Of a stretch of 64,000 nucleotides of DNA, positions 47,297 to 60,614 are shown piece by piece. Source of the stretch: Tretioscincus oriximinensis. Taxonomy: Eukaryota; Chordata; Lepidosauria; Squamata; Gymnophthalmidae. A program made the position numbers and the translations under genes. The first letter of the stretch is position 1, and each line of letters opens with the position of its first letter. The stretch is from the NCBI GenBank assembly GCA_022410635.1, contig JAJVDF010000583.1:719534-783533 (forward strand), given 5' to 3'. The notes under the pieces are model-generated. The model searched no databases, was not told where the DNA came from, and worked only from the letters and a program-made list of their open reading frames with translations.

Positions 47297-49265
47297 ACAT
47301 TTTTCAAAAGTGGAAGCTTGGTGGGTCAAATGTAGATTGTCAGAAATCTAATTACCAATGTTGCCATGTAAAATGGATGAGGGTCATAAGTGGTTAATCA
47401 GAAAGTGAGTAGACTGAAACTTGATAAATTGATTAATAATGAAACGACAGCACTGATGTTAGATGAGGAGCTAGATTTGGAAGAGGGGAGGATCAGAATT
47501 CCACATTTTGGAGCAATCACAAGTATTGGCTGTGAGCAGTTATGAACAAAACAAAGAGTATCTGCTGCTGTGTTCTGAGGAAGTGGATAAAGAGGTTTGG
47601 ATATTGTCCACAAAGAAAGGAAAAAAGTTTTAATATGTGATACATGAAAGGACTGTAATCATCTGTTTGGAGGAATCAAAATAATAACATAAAGGTTAGC
47701 TCAGATTTTCAAAATACTGTTGTATTGTCTGAAGATACCATTTTAGTACTTTCTATGGAAGCCAATTGGTGTGATCTCGTAAACCAATGAGCACAAGGGA
47801 AAATCTATATCTTTTGAAATGGAAATGGAATAAAATATTATGAAGATAAAATGGATTGAAACTTTTAGTCTAAGGAGACCTCAGGAAACGGCAGTGCAAG
47901 TCTCTGTAGCTAACATCAGTTAACAAAGGAAATTTTTTGGTGTGGTGAGTTTCAAATATAGGATGTCTTAATTAAGGATGAAGTAAATGTTTTTTCTTTT
48001 AATGAATTTAAATTCATTAGAAATCCTACACTGTATTGTCAATCTGTTTCAACTAATGTCTGAAAGGCTCTAGTTACTGCTTCATCTCACTTCTCTAGAA
48101 CTGATTCAGAAAGTGCATTTTTCTTTTCTTCGTTTATTGTACATTTGTTTCATGTGCAGCAAAGTAAAACTGATATTGAAAGCTCTGACAGCTCTCTCTA
48201 TATTGTTTGATCAAAGAATCATAATGAAGCTTAACAAAGATGCATCCTATAGCGATAGCAATAAGCAGAAATTTCCTTTATATTTTGGCATGGATATCAT
48301 AACTTTGGTATTAACATATTTTTTCTTAATATTTTATCTACCCTATTTAACATTTTGTTTTTCTACTTCTCAAATATTTTTCTATTTGTTTACATATCCT
48401 TTTATTCCATAATCTTCTATTTTATTTGGGTTTTTATATAGGCATATTCCCAAATATTTCATTTTTAATGCACAGCTTCAATCTAGAGGTTCAGATTTCT
48501 TAATGTTCAGAGGCATATCCACAGTGCCCTCTCATGTGCACAAGCCCCTTTGATGACTGACACAAAACACTTGAAATTGTCTTTCTCTATTGTGAACACA
48601 TTTTCATGAAAGCCCAAAATGTATAACTTGGCTGACCTCAATGTTACTTTGAGGGCACATTTGATGAAGCCACTTATTAGTTATCAGACTTCTGGAACCT
48701 GGATAGTTGTACAAATGAATAAGTCACCAGCTTCATATCTTAGATTATGGTATGCTGAAATCAAAAGGTGAATTGAAATGAAAGAGGTATGCTTAGATAT
48801 GGTTGCATCCAAAGTATTCTTAGCACTACTAGTCTGGGGTTATGCCACACGTAACAGCAGTAACTCCAACATGAAGGAGCCATTCTTACTATAACAAAAT
48901 GTATTTACCCATCTGAAGGAAGGCAGCATCCTTAAGCATACATGGAGTCCAGAAATGGCAAAAGGACATGTGCACTTATTTAACTTTTGTTTATTTTAAA
49001 TAAATTATAGCCTGCCCTTCACCATTTGTCCCAGACAGGTAACAAAAATCATGAAAATAAACACAAACAATGTTTTAAAAGATCCATACGTTCCCTCCCA
49101 TCCACCCTCCCTAGAAGGGCAGAATGCAGAGGAAGCTAAAAGTCAAAAGCCTGGGGGAAGGGATATGTTTTTACCAGGCACTGAAAACTATACAGTGTAG
49201 GCACCTGGTGAGCCCCTAGATTACAATTATGAACTTCTGAGCTTTTCACACCAGACATGCATGTT
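47297..49265. other. Unassigned AT-rich sequence
   Basis: No gene recognised. 48993-49030 may be a decayed SINE or LINE tail. Confidence 0.5.
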
Positions 49266-49514
49266 GGGAGCCAGTTTGGTGTATTGGTTATTGTTGGACG
49301 CGTACCTGGTAGCCTCCCGGTTTGATTCCCCACTCCTTCATGAAAGCCAGCTAGGTGACCTTGGGCCAGTCACAGTTCTTTGAACTCTCTCAGCCCCACC
49401 TACTCCACAGGGTATCTGTTGTGGAGAAATCAACAAAAGCCATATGCGCCATCCTATGATTGGCTGCCCTGAGACCTTCGAGTATAGGGCGGGATACAAG
49501 TACAAATAAATAAG
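49266..49514 (+). mobile_element. tRNA-derived SINE with (AAAT) tail
   Basis: The head gggagccagtttggtgtatt contains box A (tggtgtattgg, full consensus), and box B (gtttgattc, one mismatch) follows about 45 bp later. The body gtgaccttgggccagtcac and cagccccacctactc matches the SINE at 47 kb. The 3' part differs: ctgccctgagaccttcgag, atagggcgggatac and an aaataaataa tail, like the L2 ends at 31.3 and 60.6 kb. The two SINEs share a head and body but use different LINE-like tails. Confidence 0.85.
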
Positions 49515-51454
49515 TCCCATGCTGACAATTTTTCTGGACAGCAAGTGATGATTCCAAAATAGATTTATTTCAGGATGCATTTACTAGTACTATTGTCAAC
49601 AGCTGTCTAGAGGCAGTCCAAGTATCATTTAATCAACAAATTATCTGAATTTAACTGAGAAGAAGATGGAAGAAATATGCACATTTCATTATCCTTCCTA
49701 TAGTTTGGTTTATTACAAAATCTTCTAAGACACATTCTGGAATAAGCCATCAACTCAATAAACTTTGTTTCTTCCTTTGTTTATGAATTTTATCCCACCA
49801 CTCCTTAACGGAGACTCACACTATTCTCCACATGATTTTATCCTTAGAAAAAGTTAATGTAGTAGAACTGGCTGAAAACAAATGATGGATGCAAGAGCAC
49901 TCATTGACACTTCCATTTCCACCAATTGTCTCTGGACCTGTTCCAATACCCTTGCACTCTAAGACAGAATGTATCTCTTGCTACAGGTATCTCTGGCAGG
50001 GTGATGTCATGCTGTGAGAAATGTGGGAAGCATTGTGTCTTAAACGCAACCAGCCTGCCATAAGAGAAATGTGGCCTGCACTATTAAATCCTTCATTCCC
50101 CATTCTTAAAGGCTGAGGAGAAAAATCCAAGTACTTATTGTGCAGCTTCTATCATTCTGAAATTATTATTCCAATTTCTTCTCCAGGCATTTCTTAGGTT
50201 AGGTTGCTGGCCAATGAGCTCTTTAATAAACAGATTTAAAGTTTAGGAGAAACTGAATTGCCAACAGCCAAAAGCTCTGCATAGTACAGTATTTAACTAA
50301 AATTCTTTCCAGCTCCTCAATTGCTGCATTGCTGAAATATAAGCCTTTGCAAAAATTCCTTGCAAGAGCTTAGCTCTAAGCAATTTTTATATGTAGTTAA
50401 TTTAAAGCATAAATATCCTGTCCTTCAGTGCATCTTAAATTACTTAGAATTCAAAAGGAAAGGAAAACAATCTGAAACAATTAACAATGACTCAAGCGGG
50501 GCAGAAACATTTCATATTTCAACAGCAAAAATAATATAAAAGATGGTGAGGTAAACAGGAAGCTTGACAACTGAAAAATGGGTTGCATGCTGAAAAAGGA
50601 GGAGAGAATTAATGCAGAAGCATACCAAAAGACATGCAATATTTCATATGCAATTTTCAGTTCCTACCTACACTTCTCCATGAAGGGACAATGGCAGGAG
50701 CAAAGTAGTGACTGGACATTGTATGATCCCTTGCCCAAGCTGCATGGACATGTAACATGGTAACAATAAAAAATTATACTTAATAAATGGAAAGCTTTCT
50801 TATACATCACCTTCCCCTTTAACCAGCATGTTATTGGTCTATAGAATTCACTACCAAAAGAAATAGTGATGGCTGCTAGCATGGATGACTTGGAAAAGGG
50901 ACAAATTTGCGGAGAACAGATGTATGAGTATCTACTAGAATGGATGCCTCCATATTGTTTCTGAGTGGGAAGGATGACACACAAGGTCATTTGTAAAGGG
51001 GATATTCACCCTGTGAAAATGACAGGGTAAAAGTCACAATAGTTTTAAAATTTGGAATAACCCAATCCTGAGTTTGAGCATACTCACTTTTATCCTTTCA
51101 CAAACAAACCATTAGAAGGCCTGAGGAATAGATGAGAGAGGACAAACCAGGAATAAGTTCTTAGGAATACTGGGCATGCCCAAAAATACGGCGCATGTTC
51201 AGTGATGGGAGTTGTATGAGAATCTTATATGATTTATCATATTGTTTACTCTCATTCTAAGTATGAATTCTCTTGCAGCAATGATTCTATTTAACTGCTG
51301 AACGAAGGCTGTATGGCTGCAGCTATTCCATATCAAGCTAAAACACATTCACTAAGGCAGATTTGTGCAAAAAGTGCCTTAGCTATGCTGGATTTCAGGA
51401 AGTGTTCTCAAAGAAAGGTAAAATCTTTAAAAAAAATTATTTACACAAAGAACA
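49515..51454. other. Unassigned sequence
   Basis: No gene or repeat recognised. Confidence 0.5.
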
Positions 51455-52998
51455 TTAACACCAATCTTCAAAAAAGGATCCCAGGGTGATCCCGGAAATT
51501 ATAGACCCATCAGTTTAACATCAATTCCAGGTAAAGTGTTGGAAACCTTAATTAAGGACAAAATTACTAAACACATGGAGAAGCACGCATTGCTGAATGA
51601 AACTCAGCATGGCTTCAGCAAGGGTAAGTCATGCCTTACCAACTTGCTAGAATTCTTTGAGAATGTAAACAAACATGTAGATAAAAGGGATCCAGTTGAT
51701 ATTGTCTATCTAGATTTTCAGAAGGCNTTTGATAAAGTCCCTCATCAAAGGCTTCTAAAAANNNNCNNNNNNNNNNNNNNNNNNNNNNNNNNTTNNNCNN
51801 GNNTGGAAACTGGCTAAAAGATAGAAAACAGAGGGTAGTATTAAATGGACAGTTCTCTGAGTGGAAAGAGGTAAGAAGTGGGGTACCCCAGGGATCTGTA
51901 CTGGGACCCTTGCTTTTCAATATATTTATAAATGATCTGGATGCCGAGGTAAATAGTGAAGTAGCCAAGTTTGCTGACGACACTAAACTGTTCAGGGTAG
52001 TGAAAACTGAAAATGATTGTAAGGCACTCCAGAGTGATTTNTTGAAATTGGGTGAGTGGGCATCAAAGTGGCAAATGCACTTCAACTTAAGCAAGTGCAA
52101 GGTCATGCATATTGGGGCAAAGAACCCAAAATGCTCCTACCACCTGATGGGAACCAAGCTTTCTGTGACCGAGCAAGAAAAGGATCTTGGGGTGTTAGTG
52201 GACAATTCAATGAAAATGTCAACCCAGTGTGCAGCAGCAGCAAAAAAGGCAAATTCCATGTTGGGGATCATTAGGAAAGGAATTGAAAATAAGTCAGCAA
52301 ATGTTGTTTTGCCTCTTTATAAATCTGTGGTGAGGCCACATTTGGAATACTGTGTTCAATTCTGGTCACCACATCTCAAGAGGGATATTTTGGAACTGGA
52401 GAAGGTGCAGAAAAGGGCAACAAAAATGATCAAGGGTCTGGAGCACCTCCCTTACGAAGCAAGGCTGCAATGTCTGGGGCTCTTCAGCCTTGAAAGGAGA
52501 CGTTTGAGGGGTGATCTGATTGAAGTGTACAAAATCATGCATGGGATCGACAGAGTGAATAGAGAAAAAATGTTTTCTCTATCACACAACACAAGGACCA
52601 GAGGGCCCTCCTTAAAACTGTTGGGTAGAAAAGTGAGAACAGACAAAGGAAAGTATTTTTTCACCCAGAGGGTCATCGGCCTGTGGAATTTACTTCCTGA
52701 AGAGGTAGTGGTAGCTAACAGCTTGGATAGTTTCAAGACAGGACTAGACAGGTTTATGGACACTAAGGGTATAAATGGATGCTAAGATAGTTGTCTGGAT
52801 GTAGCCTCCGGGATGGAGCAACAGGCAGGACTCTTGAAATACCATTTGCAGGGAGTCACGAACAGGAGCAGCATATTTTGCTTTCCTCTGTTCGGACTGC
52901 CCAGGTGCATCTGGTGGGCCTCTGTGTGACACAGACTGCTGGACTCGATGGGCTGTGGCCTGATCCAGTATGGCTCTTCTTATGTTCTTATGTAACAT
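51455..52998 (+). pseudogene. CR1 LINE reverse transcriptase and 3' UTR, most complete copy
   Basis: Starts within the finger region (NLQK..P..., then ETQHGFSKGKSCLTNL). Motif A is DIVYLDFQK.FDKVPH (51700-51750), motif B GVPQGSVLGPLLFNIF (51880-51930), and motif C AKFADDTKLF (51964). The thumb and C-terminal region follow to DTKGINGC (stop at 52783-52785), then the full 3' UTR with the terminal ttcttatgttcttatgt. The FADD catalytic motif is intact and the frame from 51910 is open for 291 residues. Only an N run (51762-51802) and two further Ns blur the 5' part. It lacks the endonuclease and ORF1, so it is 5'-truncated. Confidence 0.93.
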
Positions 52999-53340
52999 AA
53001 TAACAAAACAGAACAGTAACAATAAAACAATCATAGCACAGTATATACAAACACATACCCACCCCTCCCACCCCTCTCCCCTCTCACAGTAAAAAATATT
53101 AACAGTTCATAATGTTCTTTGTTTGAAGAGCATCAGAATCATTCCTCTTAAGACTTCATTTGTAGCCTATAACAGTCCATTGGTGATGAGTTTTTGCCAT
53201 TTTTCAAAAATCTTAATGGTGGTGCCTTGTGCTTTCAACCTCTTCTCTCTCAGGTAATCAAATCTCATAAACTCAGTCATATAGTTTAACCAATTGTCCA
53301 TTGTCCAATTTGACTTGTCCTTCCACCCCTACACTATAAT

Positions 53341-53576
53341 ATGTCGACCTTTGGAATTTACTTCCAGAAGAGGTGGATGTCTTGATACTGCCTCTAAGAT
53401 GGAGCAACAGGCAGTATTCCTGAAATGCCATTTGCAAGGCGTCAAGGACAGATGAAGATTTTGTCTTCTTCTGTTCCAGACTGCCCAGGTGCAATTAGTG
53501 GGCCTCTGTGTGAGACAGAATGATGGACTAGATGGATTCTGGCTCGTTTCAGCACAGCTCCTCTTATGTTCTTATG
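53341..53576 (+). mobile_element. CR1 LINE 3' end inserted in L1
   Basis: Starts cctttggaatttacttcc (the WNLLPEE region), has gatggagcaacaggcag, and ends ctcttatgttcttatgt. L1 coding sequence resumes directly on both sides (IIWLVSYDIW to the right, WKDKSNWTMDNW to the left), so the CR1 is younger than the L1. Confidence 0.88.
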
Positions 53577-54028
53577 TCTCGCCCATATATCATAACTAAC
53601 CAACCATATAATGTCCTTACGTAAGGTTATATCTGGGAGATAATTAGCAAAAAGTAATTCTATGGACATATTTAAATTTAAATTTGCTATTAAATTAAGT
53701 TCCCTTAATACCTGATTCCCAAAATAACTAAACTCCCTACAATCATACCACATGTGTCTATACCAACCCTGCATCCTACACCTGTGCCAACAAAGTGAAG
53801 AAACATATGTGCAGGTGTTCTGTACCATTGTGTTATAATTTTCCTTTCTGTCTCTCTAAGTCTATTGTCCTTAGGCAATTCTATTTGTTTTACCCATTCA
53901 TCCCAAATTTCTTCCGTGATATTAATCTCTTGCATCCAATACTCCTTAAGTGAGTGGTAGTTTTTGTATCACTTTTTTATAATAGCTTTATATATACTCC
54001 CAATTATTCCTTTCTTCCTCTCTATTAA

Positions 54029-54180
54029 TTTAGTAATAATTTCCTCTAATATTAATTCCTGTGCCATCATCTCCATTTCTATTTGGTTTCTATTCGTAAA
54101 TGTATTCATTTACGAATAGAAACCAAATAGAAATGGAGATGATGGCACAGGAATTAATATTAGAGGAAATTATTACTAAA
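54029..54180. repeat. Perfect 74-bp inverted repeat, 4-bp loop
   Basis: 54029-54102 and 54107-54180 are exact reverse complements around the loop tatt. The left arm (tttagtaataattt... to ...ttcgtaaatg) fits the surrounding antisense L1. The right arm is an inverted extra copy that breaks the L1. Beyond it, tttcctctaatattt repeats part of the arm once more. Confidence 0.92.
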
Positions 54181-55090
54181 TTTCCTCTAATATTTCTAAT
54201 TCTTGCTAATTCTTGCATCCAAAATCTAATTCTTTGATCCGCTGTTATGGATCTTATCACATTTAACTGGACTGGTGTACCGTTTGTATCCATTATTTTA
54301 TTCTGTTCTTTAAAAATCTTTAGATACTTGGCCATTTGCAAATTCCCATCTGGATTTATTTGATTTATAGATGCCACCAGTCTCCCGCTATTACCAAAAT
54401 ATTTCCATGCCTTCTGGGGTGACTTTAAGGGCTCCAACCATATTTTATAGTTTTCTTTTGGATTTTTAAAGGCATTACTGATTTATTCTGCATTAAATTT
54501 AACTTCCTTTCCATCTTCTTTGGTTGATATTCTTTGTTAAAATCTAGATCTAATAAATTTACTAGTTGTAAAGCTTCTGAATACGTTTTTAAACATGGAA
54601 AACCCCAATCCAATTTCCCACTTGTTGAAAATAATATTTTATTTGGGATCCTATTCCTCTTATTATCCATTACCCAATTCTTTATACCAATTTCCCATTC
54701 TTTTAATTTCCCTGGTGGTATGGATATCAGAAGAGTCTGGGACATATAAATAAATTTGGGCAGAACTAGCATTTTAACCATTCTTATTCTTGTTAGCAGA
54801 TTCCAGGTTTTTTGTGGTCCATCTGGAAATTTTTTTTTAACCTTCTTCCGTATCGGATTGTAATTTATATTTATCAATTTACTGAATTATTTTGTTATCC
54901 AGATCCCCAGATATTTAAATTTCTTTAAGCCTAATTTCAACCCAGTTCCTCTTCGTATTTGTCTCTGGTCCATTCTTGGAACATTAACCATTAGTATTTC
55001 AGATTTTTGAACATTGATTTTCAGTCCAGAAACAGTTTTGGAAATTAAGGACCTCTTGTTGAATGTAAGGTAATGCTACTTGAGGGTCCA

Positions 55091-55440
55091 AAACTACTAG
55101 AAGAAGAACAACAACAAGAAGAAGAACAAAAAGGAGGAGAAGAACTGGGTTCTTATACCCAGCTTTTCTCATCTTTCAAAGGGACTCAAAGCGGCTTACA
55201 AGGGTATTTTGCCCAAAGGGTTACAGTCTATTTTCCCCACCAGACTCTGGTGGTTCCGAATTATCCACTTGCAGTCAGTTGCAATTTCTTGCAATTCTTG
55301 CTTTAAAATAGCTGTGTTGGCTAGAGCTACAGGCTAGGAGAAGGTGCTCACCCCTCCCCACATTCGACACAGGGCTTTGAAACCTGATCTCCCAAATGAG
55401 AGATCATCTTCTTAGTGACTGAGCCATTCATGCCTATGTG
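55091..55440 (-). mobile_element. Sauria-like SINE with (TTC/TTG)n tail
   Basis: The most complete of three copies. The minus-strand head at 55440 has box A-like tggctcagtca and box B-like tttcaaagc. The body follows: ggggtgagcacc, gtagctctagccaac, agctatttt, ctgcaagtggataatt, then ggtggggaaaatagac. The 3' part taagccgctttgagtcc and gaaaagctgggtataag leads to an impure TTC/TTG tail at 55097-55150. It replaces the upstream part of the L1. Confidence 0.8.
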
Positions 55441-58400
55441 TCATCGGTGTGTACATTTATTTTTGCTCCATTTGTCCTATCTGAAACCTTTTATATTGTG
55501 ATTTTTGTGTATCATGTTAGCCAAGGGCTCACTTGCTAAAACAAATATTAACAGTGAAAGGTAAAATCATTTTCTTTATTTCACTTAGAAATGTACATTT
55601 CCACTCTTCACCAGCAGGTCCCCTCAGAATGGGGAACAACACAAGAATAAAATATATAAATCACGGCAAATCCCAAAATGGAGGTGAGGAAATAAATGAA
55701 AATATAAATGAAGAGATAACAACTGCACACACACTAAGGCAAGGTTTTCAGCTCTTTTATATTACCTTTTAGTAGAGGAATTTCATATATTTTACTTTCG
55801 CAAGCAAGGCTGAATTATATTTCTTTGACATATTTTAATCACTTCATATTTATGTTAATATTTTGGATCAAATTGCCTTTATGACTAGCATCTGCAGTTG
55901 GATTAATGTTTCATCATATCATATTAACGTTATGTGTGAAAGCCACTGATGCAGCAAACTTTGAAAGTGGATTAGCCTGTTTCAGCTAATTTTGAAAGAC
56001 TGCTATGGCACAACAAAACAACAGGTCCATTGGATGAAATCTGAGACATTTTTTGCAGATCTCAGATGCCTGAAGCCTGATGAAATGTGTGCTGCTAAAT
56101 CATTAAAATCTATTCCCAGCATAAATAATATAAAGACCCGCAGATTTTGAAACAGGCTCAGGAGTTATTCCTGATGGCAGTATGGACTACATGCTTTGCT
56201 TCCAGAGCTAGCCTGAATTATGAATGTTTTAAGAAAGAAAAGAGAATGTTAACTGAAAATCTACAAGAATGATGTGATTACAATATGCAAAGGTATGTTG
56301 AGATGTCATATTTAATAGGAAACATAGATCTGGCAGAAAACAAAATGAAGTAAGAATGATGTGGTAATGTTTTGAAACAAGAGATATCAAAAAGATATCA
56401 GTGCTGAAGTGGTGTACTTATATGGAGCTTGTATAAAAATATGGAGCATGTGAGCAGAGATAGAAGACACCTCTTGCTTTTCTACAGAGAATTTTGATAA
56501 GGCTGTTCAGCATCCATAGAGATCACCAATAGGCATAACTATTGGATTTTTATTGAGTTTTTAAATGCTTTGCAACAACATACATTTATATATCTTATGT
56601 TCATAAAAGCATTGACCCATAGTCCCACCACATTCCTCCTCTATTGAAAATTCCTGATGAGAATATGTTCTAATGTGTATATGGCAAGTGGAATAAGAGA
56701 ACAGAATAGTTAGAATAAGGTTTAGTGCAGAAAGAACATCACTATTGATATAACTTTTATCAACTGTTTTAAGCATCTAAGGAAAAAATAAATCATTCTG
56801 GAATCTTATACATTGAATAGAAAATAAATACATAACACAAGCAAAAAGATTATTAGCTACTTTCATACAAGTATTATCTTGGCATTGTTTCTAAAACTAA
56901 TATTTTTGAGGAGGTTCAGGGGACAAGGTCTTGTCTAAGATTACTAAAAGGGAAGAGTACACCAGAAGTACATGATTCATCCATCCAAATCTGCTGCCCA
57001 GATTGGATACCAGTGAAGATGGCACAAGATGGCAGCAGCAGTAAAAATACGCACAGTGTATTGTAGCCATTGTTGTCACCACAGCACCCAGACTCTTTAG
57101 TTTTAGCAGCTTTAATTGCCCACAAAGGTGCAGGGAAGGGGACTAAAATGGCCCAAAGAAACCACTGGGAAGGCAAAGGATCACCTCACCAGTGACTTCT
57201 TTTCCCACATCTTCTCACAGAAAATGCACCATGTGCGGCCCATCTTCTGCACCCCTTGGTTGGGCAGAAGAAAGCACACCTCAAAGGCCTCCCCCAGAGC
57301 CTCCCATGCCCCCCTCCTCTCCTCCTCCCCTTCCTGCCCTCTCCCCTCATAGTTCCCCTCTCCCCCCTCCTCATCTATAGCTCCATCTAGGGTCGGCCGG
57401 GAGTACTGCTGAATTTGCTCTTTCTGCACTGAACATTATCCTGGAATCTGAGGTGTAGCATGTCCACCTCAAGTTTCAAACTCAACCTCAAATGGGACTA
57501 TTTTTTTCTCTAGAAAATGGAAACTTTCATTAAGAGGGGACATGACCTGAAGGACTACTCAAAAAAGCTGGCTCTCTTAAGACAAGAGCAATGCTAAGTG
57601 AATTGGCATTAAAAAAAAGCCTGAATATTCCTGGAAACAGAGATGGTAGATCATTTCTACTGGCCATGAAAAGAGTATGGAGATTGGGGGAGAATGATTC
57701 ACCTGACGATCTTTGCACAACAAAACCTGAGTGGTGATTTGTTTTGAGATTATTTTTTTTTAGTCATAAGATTTTTTTTCATTTTTGTGACATTTTAATT
57801 AGCTGAATGGCAACTTTATTTAGGATGATTGACTTGCCTTGTCTAAAATGGTCTCAGTGGTTTGCAGACTGCAAAGGCTCTGCAGCCTGAACCACTCTGT
57901 GGAACACGGATGGGAAGCAACCATCCGCACTGCTGAAATCATTCCTACTGTGTCATTGCTCATTGCTTGCGCATTCAAAGTAACTGTCAAACTCTGTTTC
58001 ATAGATCAACTTTAATTCACTTCAGTATCATCACTGCTGAAAGTGGTTATGAAAGATACTTTGTCCTTTGAAACTCAAAGAAATGATGTCTTATTCCATG
58101 TAAAAGACTTTGCCAAGGTATTGTTTTGCCAAGGAAATATCTCTACTGTTTTATATAGCCCTGATAAACAGAAGTGCTGAGCCCTTCAGTTATGGGTAGT
58201 TTTTTTCAGCAGCCTCAGTTTTGAATATTTTGGCTACTGAGGGTAGGAGAAGGGACAGGGAAACAAATGCGAATGACACAGCTACTATATTGTGAATCAT
58301 AAGGAGGGCACAGGCTAGCAAATAACCTGATTGCTTCAGCAACTCAAGTAACAGCTTTGCTAGAATGGCTTAAAGCCCCCATGTGGGAGTCATTCACTCT

Positions 58401-60614
58401 TCTACATACCAATATTTGCAACATATATTTATGACGCATCTCTGAGATGAAAAAGCCAAGGAGAAAAACTGCCCAGAAGACAAAAGAATAGATATCTTAA
58501 AGAGACAATGTTGTGCTCAGAAATTAATTTCCCTACTGAAGAATCTACAGGTGCCTCTGGATGTGGGTCAAAACCTACAATTCTCTTTGAACTATATTGA
58601 GAATGCCACATATCTGAGATTTTCCCAGCCCTGGGACTTGCAAGAACAATGCTGAAGTTTCTATATTAGCAAATGCTTATCTATGTTTGCCTTTGCTTCC
58701 ATTATTGCTCCTCTTGAAAATGCCTGGATGTCAAGCACAAGAGAAAAACAAACAAAGGGAACTAAATGAGAGCTTGCTTCACATCTGGGTATTTTCAATA
58801 CGATGAGTCATAGATGTATGCAAAAGATCACAATTGCCTCTCATGTCTGACAGGAATGATGAGAGACAATCGTCAGATTTTCTTTAATAGTCGATCAAGT
58901 GCAGGAAGGGCTTAAGTATGCTATTCTGGATAAAATACAAAACTTCGATGGGTTCCATTTTCTATTTGTTTCTGTATTTGATCACACGGTAGTCAAATTC
59001 TGTTTTTGATATCAACTTTAATTATGGTGCTAAATTTGTAGTAGTGTCTCATCTATGTCCTTTTTATTGTCATTAAAATGTGGAGAGGATACAAATATGA
59101 GACTCTTAGGCTCCAACCAAAGAATAAATGGTAGGAGATTTTCTCCCCTCACACTTCCAATGTAGCTTGTCTTTGGAATTTATTTATTTGCCCTGACAGT
59201 CTTTTAATTGTTATCTATTTGAAATATAGAATCATAAAGATGGAAGAGACATTCTTACCAAAAGGTCCACTGCTCAATTTGATTCAAGAAACCGTTCCTT
59301 TAATTAAAGGTGCTTTGTAAAATGGCTAGATGTGAAACCTGGTGCTCACTAGCTTGCTAAGGTGGTTACTGATGTCCTCTCTTCTTTGCTCCATCAATTT
59401 CATTGGAATATTATTTTAGGTTTTTTTTAATTAATGCTAAATTAGAGATATGCAGAGCAGAGTCAAGTTGAAGAAAAGTTTGGGATTAGCATGCCAATGT
59501 ATACAACAACAATAAAAAAATGGGCTGGAGTTAGACATAGTTTTAACCCAAATTCAGTCCTGGAGAATTGGGATAAATGAAGAAAAATTATTCCCCCCAC
59601 CCTGATTTGATCCAGTTCTTCAAGACTGAAATTGAATCAAAAGTATGTGTCTAATCCTGACTATGAATAAAAGCTATTTGTGGAATAGTTCACATTGAAT
59701 TGTCCAAGGAATTACAGCAGTAAATTTGCTCTGTGAAAATTTAGGGCAAAAAAGAGAGATTACAAGATGAAATGTATCTTTAGATTAAGAAATCAAAAGG
59801 AAAAGGAAGTAAGCAGTACATAGCAGTCCTGCAGCAAGATTTCAGAGTAAGTGGGGATATGTATTTGGCAAAGGTAAAATCAAGATGCAGGCTTTATAGT
59901 TCCAACAGGATGACTGATTGTCCTACACGTTGCTGTGGCCTTATGAGATGGCCTGGCAGTGAGTTTCCTCAGCCCAAACACCATAATGTCAGGTTAAAAA
60001 GTGCCTCCTCAGTTGTATCTTGAAGTCTGAAGGTGCTCAATGCCCTTTGAAGTGGAGGTTGGAGGTTGTGTTTTTGTGTGCGATAATATTCTTTTCCAAG
60101 GTAATGTGCTCATTGTAAGAAGCAACCACAAACTGCAGGATGTTTTATCAATAAAAATATGGTTTTGAAAGACTTGTAGTTGTTGAAATGGAAAGAAAAA
60201 TGTTTCCAGAGCAGTGCGTGCTTGAAAGACCATCTTGCTAGGACAGCCGCTTTCCGGGTATCCTTCCTTTAAAAGTGAAGTTATGTCTTTCATGTGACCC
60301 TCTAGAACTGATGGTCAACCTGACATCAAATAACTATTTGAAAAAAAATAGAAAAATCAGTCATGCTGATGTTTCTTGTAGCTTAGAAGAAGCTTTGACG
60401 TGGTTGAAGCAGCAAAACTCTTTGTATGAAGAAGTGAAGAACATCCACAGTGTTAAGCATGCAGAAGAAGACAGTAACCATTTGATTTTATAGCCAAGAT
60501 CAAAGTCAAGTCTCACGATTGGGATAAGTTACAATTCATGAATATTGATAACTTTCCATACTTTTCACATACTAGTAGACAGATAGCAACAAAGAAAGCA
60601 ACAAAAGCTTTGTG
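55441..60614. other. Long stretch without recognised genes
   Basis: Five kilobases with short frames only. 57190-57380 is C/T-rich, creating long but low-complexity frames on both strands. 59227-59255 (agaatcataaagatggaag) may be a decayed CR1 end. Nothing else is recognised. Confidence 0.5.

Larger units (their letters stand above)
53005..55072 (-). pseudogene. L1 LINE ORF2 C-terminal half
   Basis: Minus strand from 55072 down. In order: VSGLKINVQKSEILMVN (55000), KFKYLGIWITK (54910), RIRMVKMLVLPKFIYMS (54760), WNLLTRI and LDWGFPCLKTYSEALQL (54600), then KIITQWYRTPAH (53830). YLPDITLRKDIIWLVSY (53600) follows and, beyond an inserted CR1, WLNYMTEFMRFDYLREK (53270). The L1 3' UTR reaches about 53005, where it abuts the CR1 end. 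There are several frameshifts. The reverse transcriptase core would lie upstream of 55072 but is replaced by a SINE. Confidence 0.85.

Noticed and set aside
53041..53100. C-rich run in the L1 3' region as a possible regulatory site
   Set aside because: Position and composition fit an L1 3' UTR.
57116..57429. Overlapping long frames on both strands
   Set aside because: A C/T-rich low-complexity tract produces proline- and glycine-rich frames on either strand.
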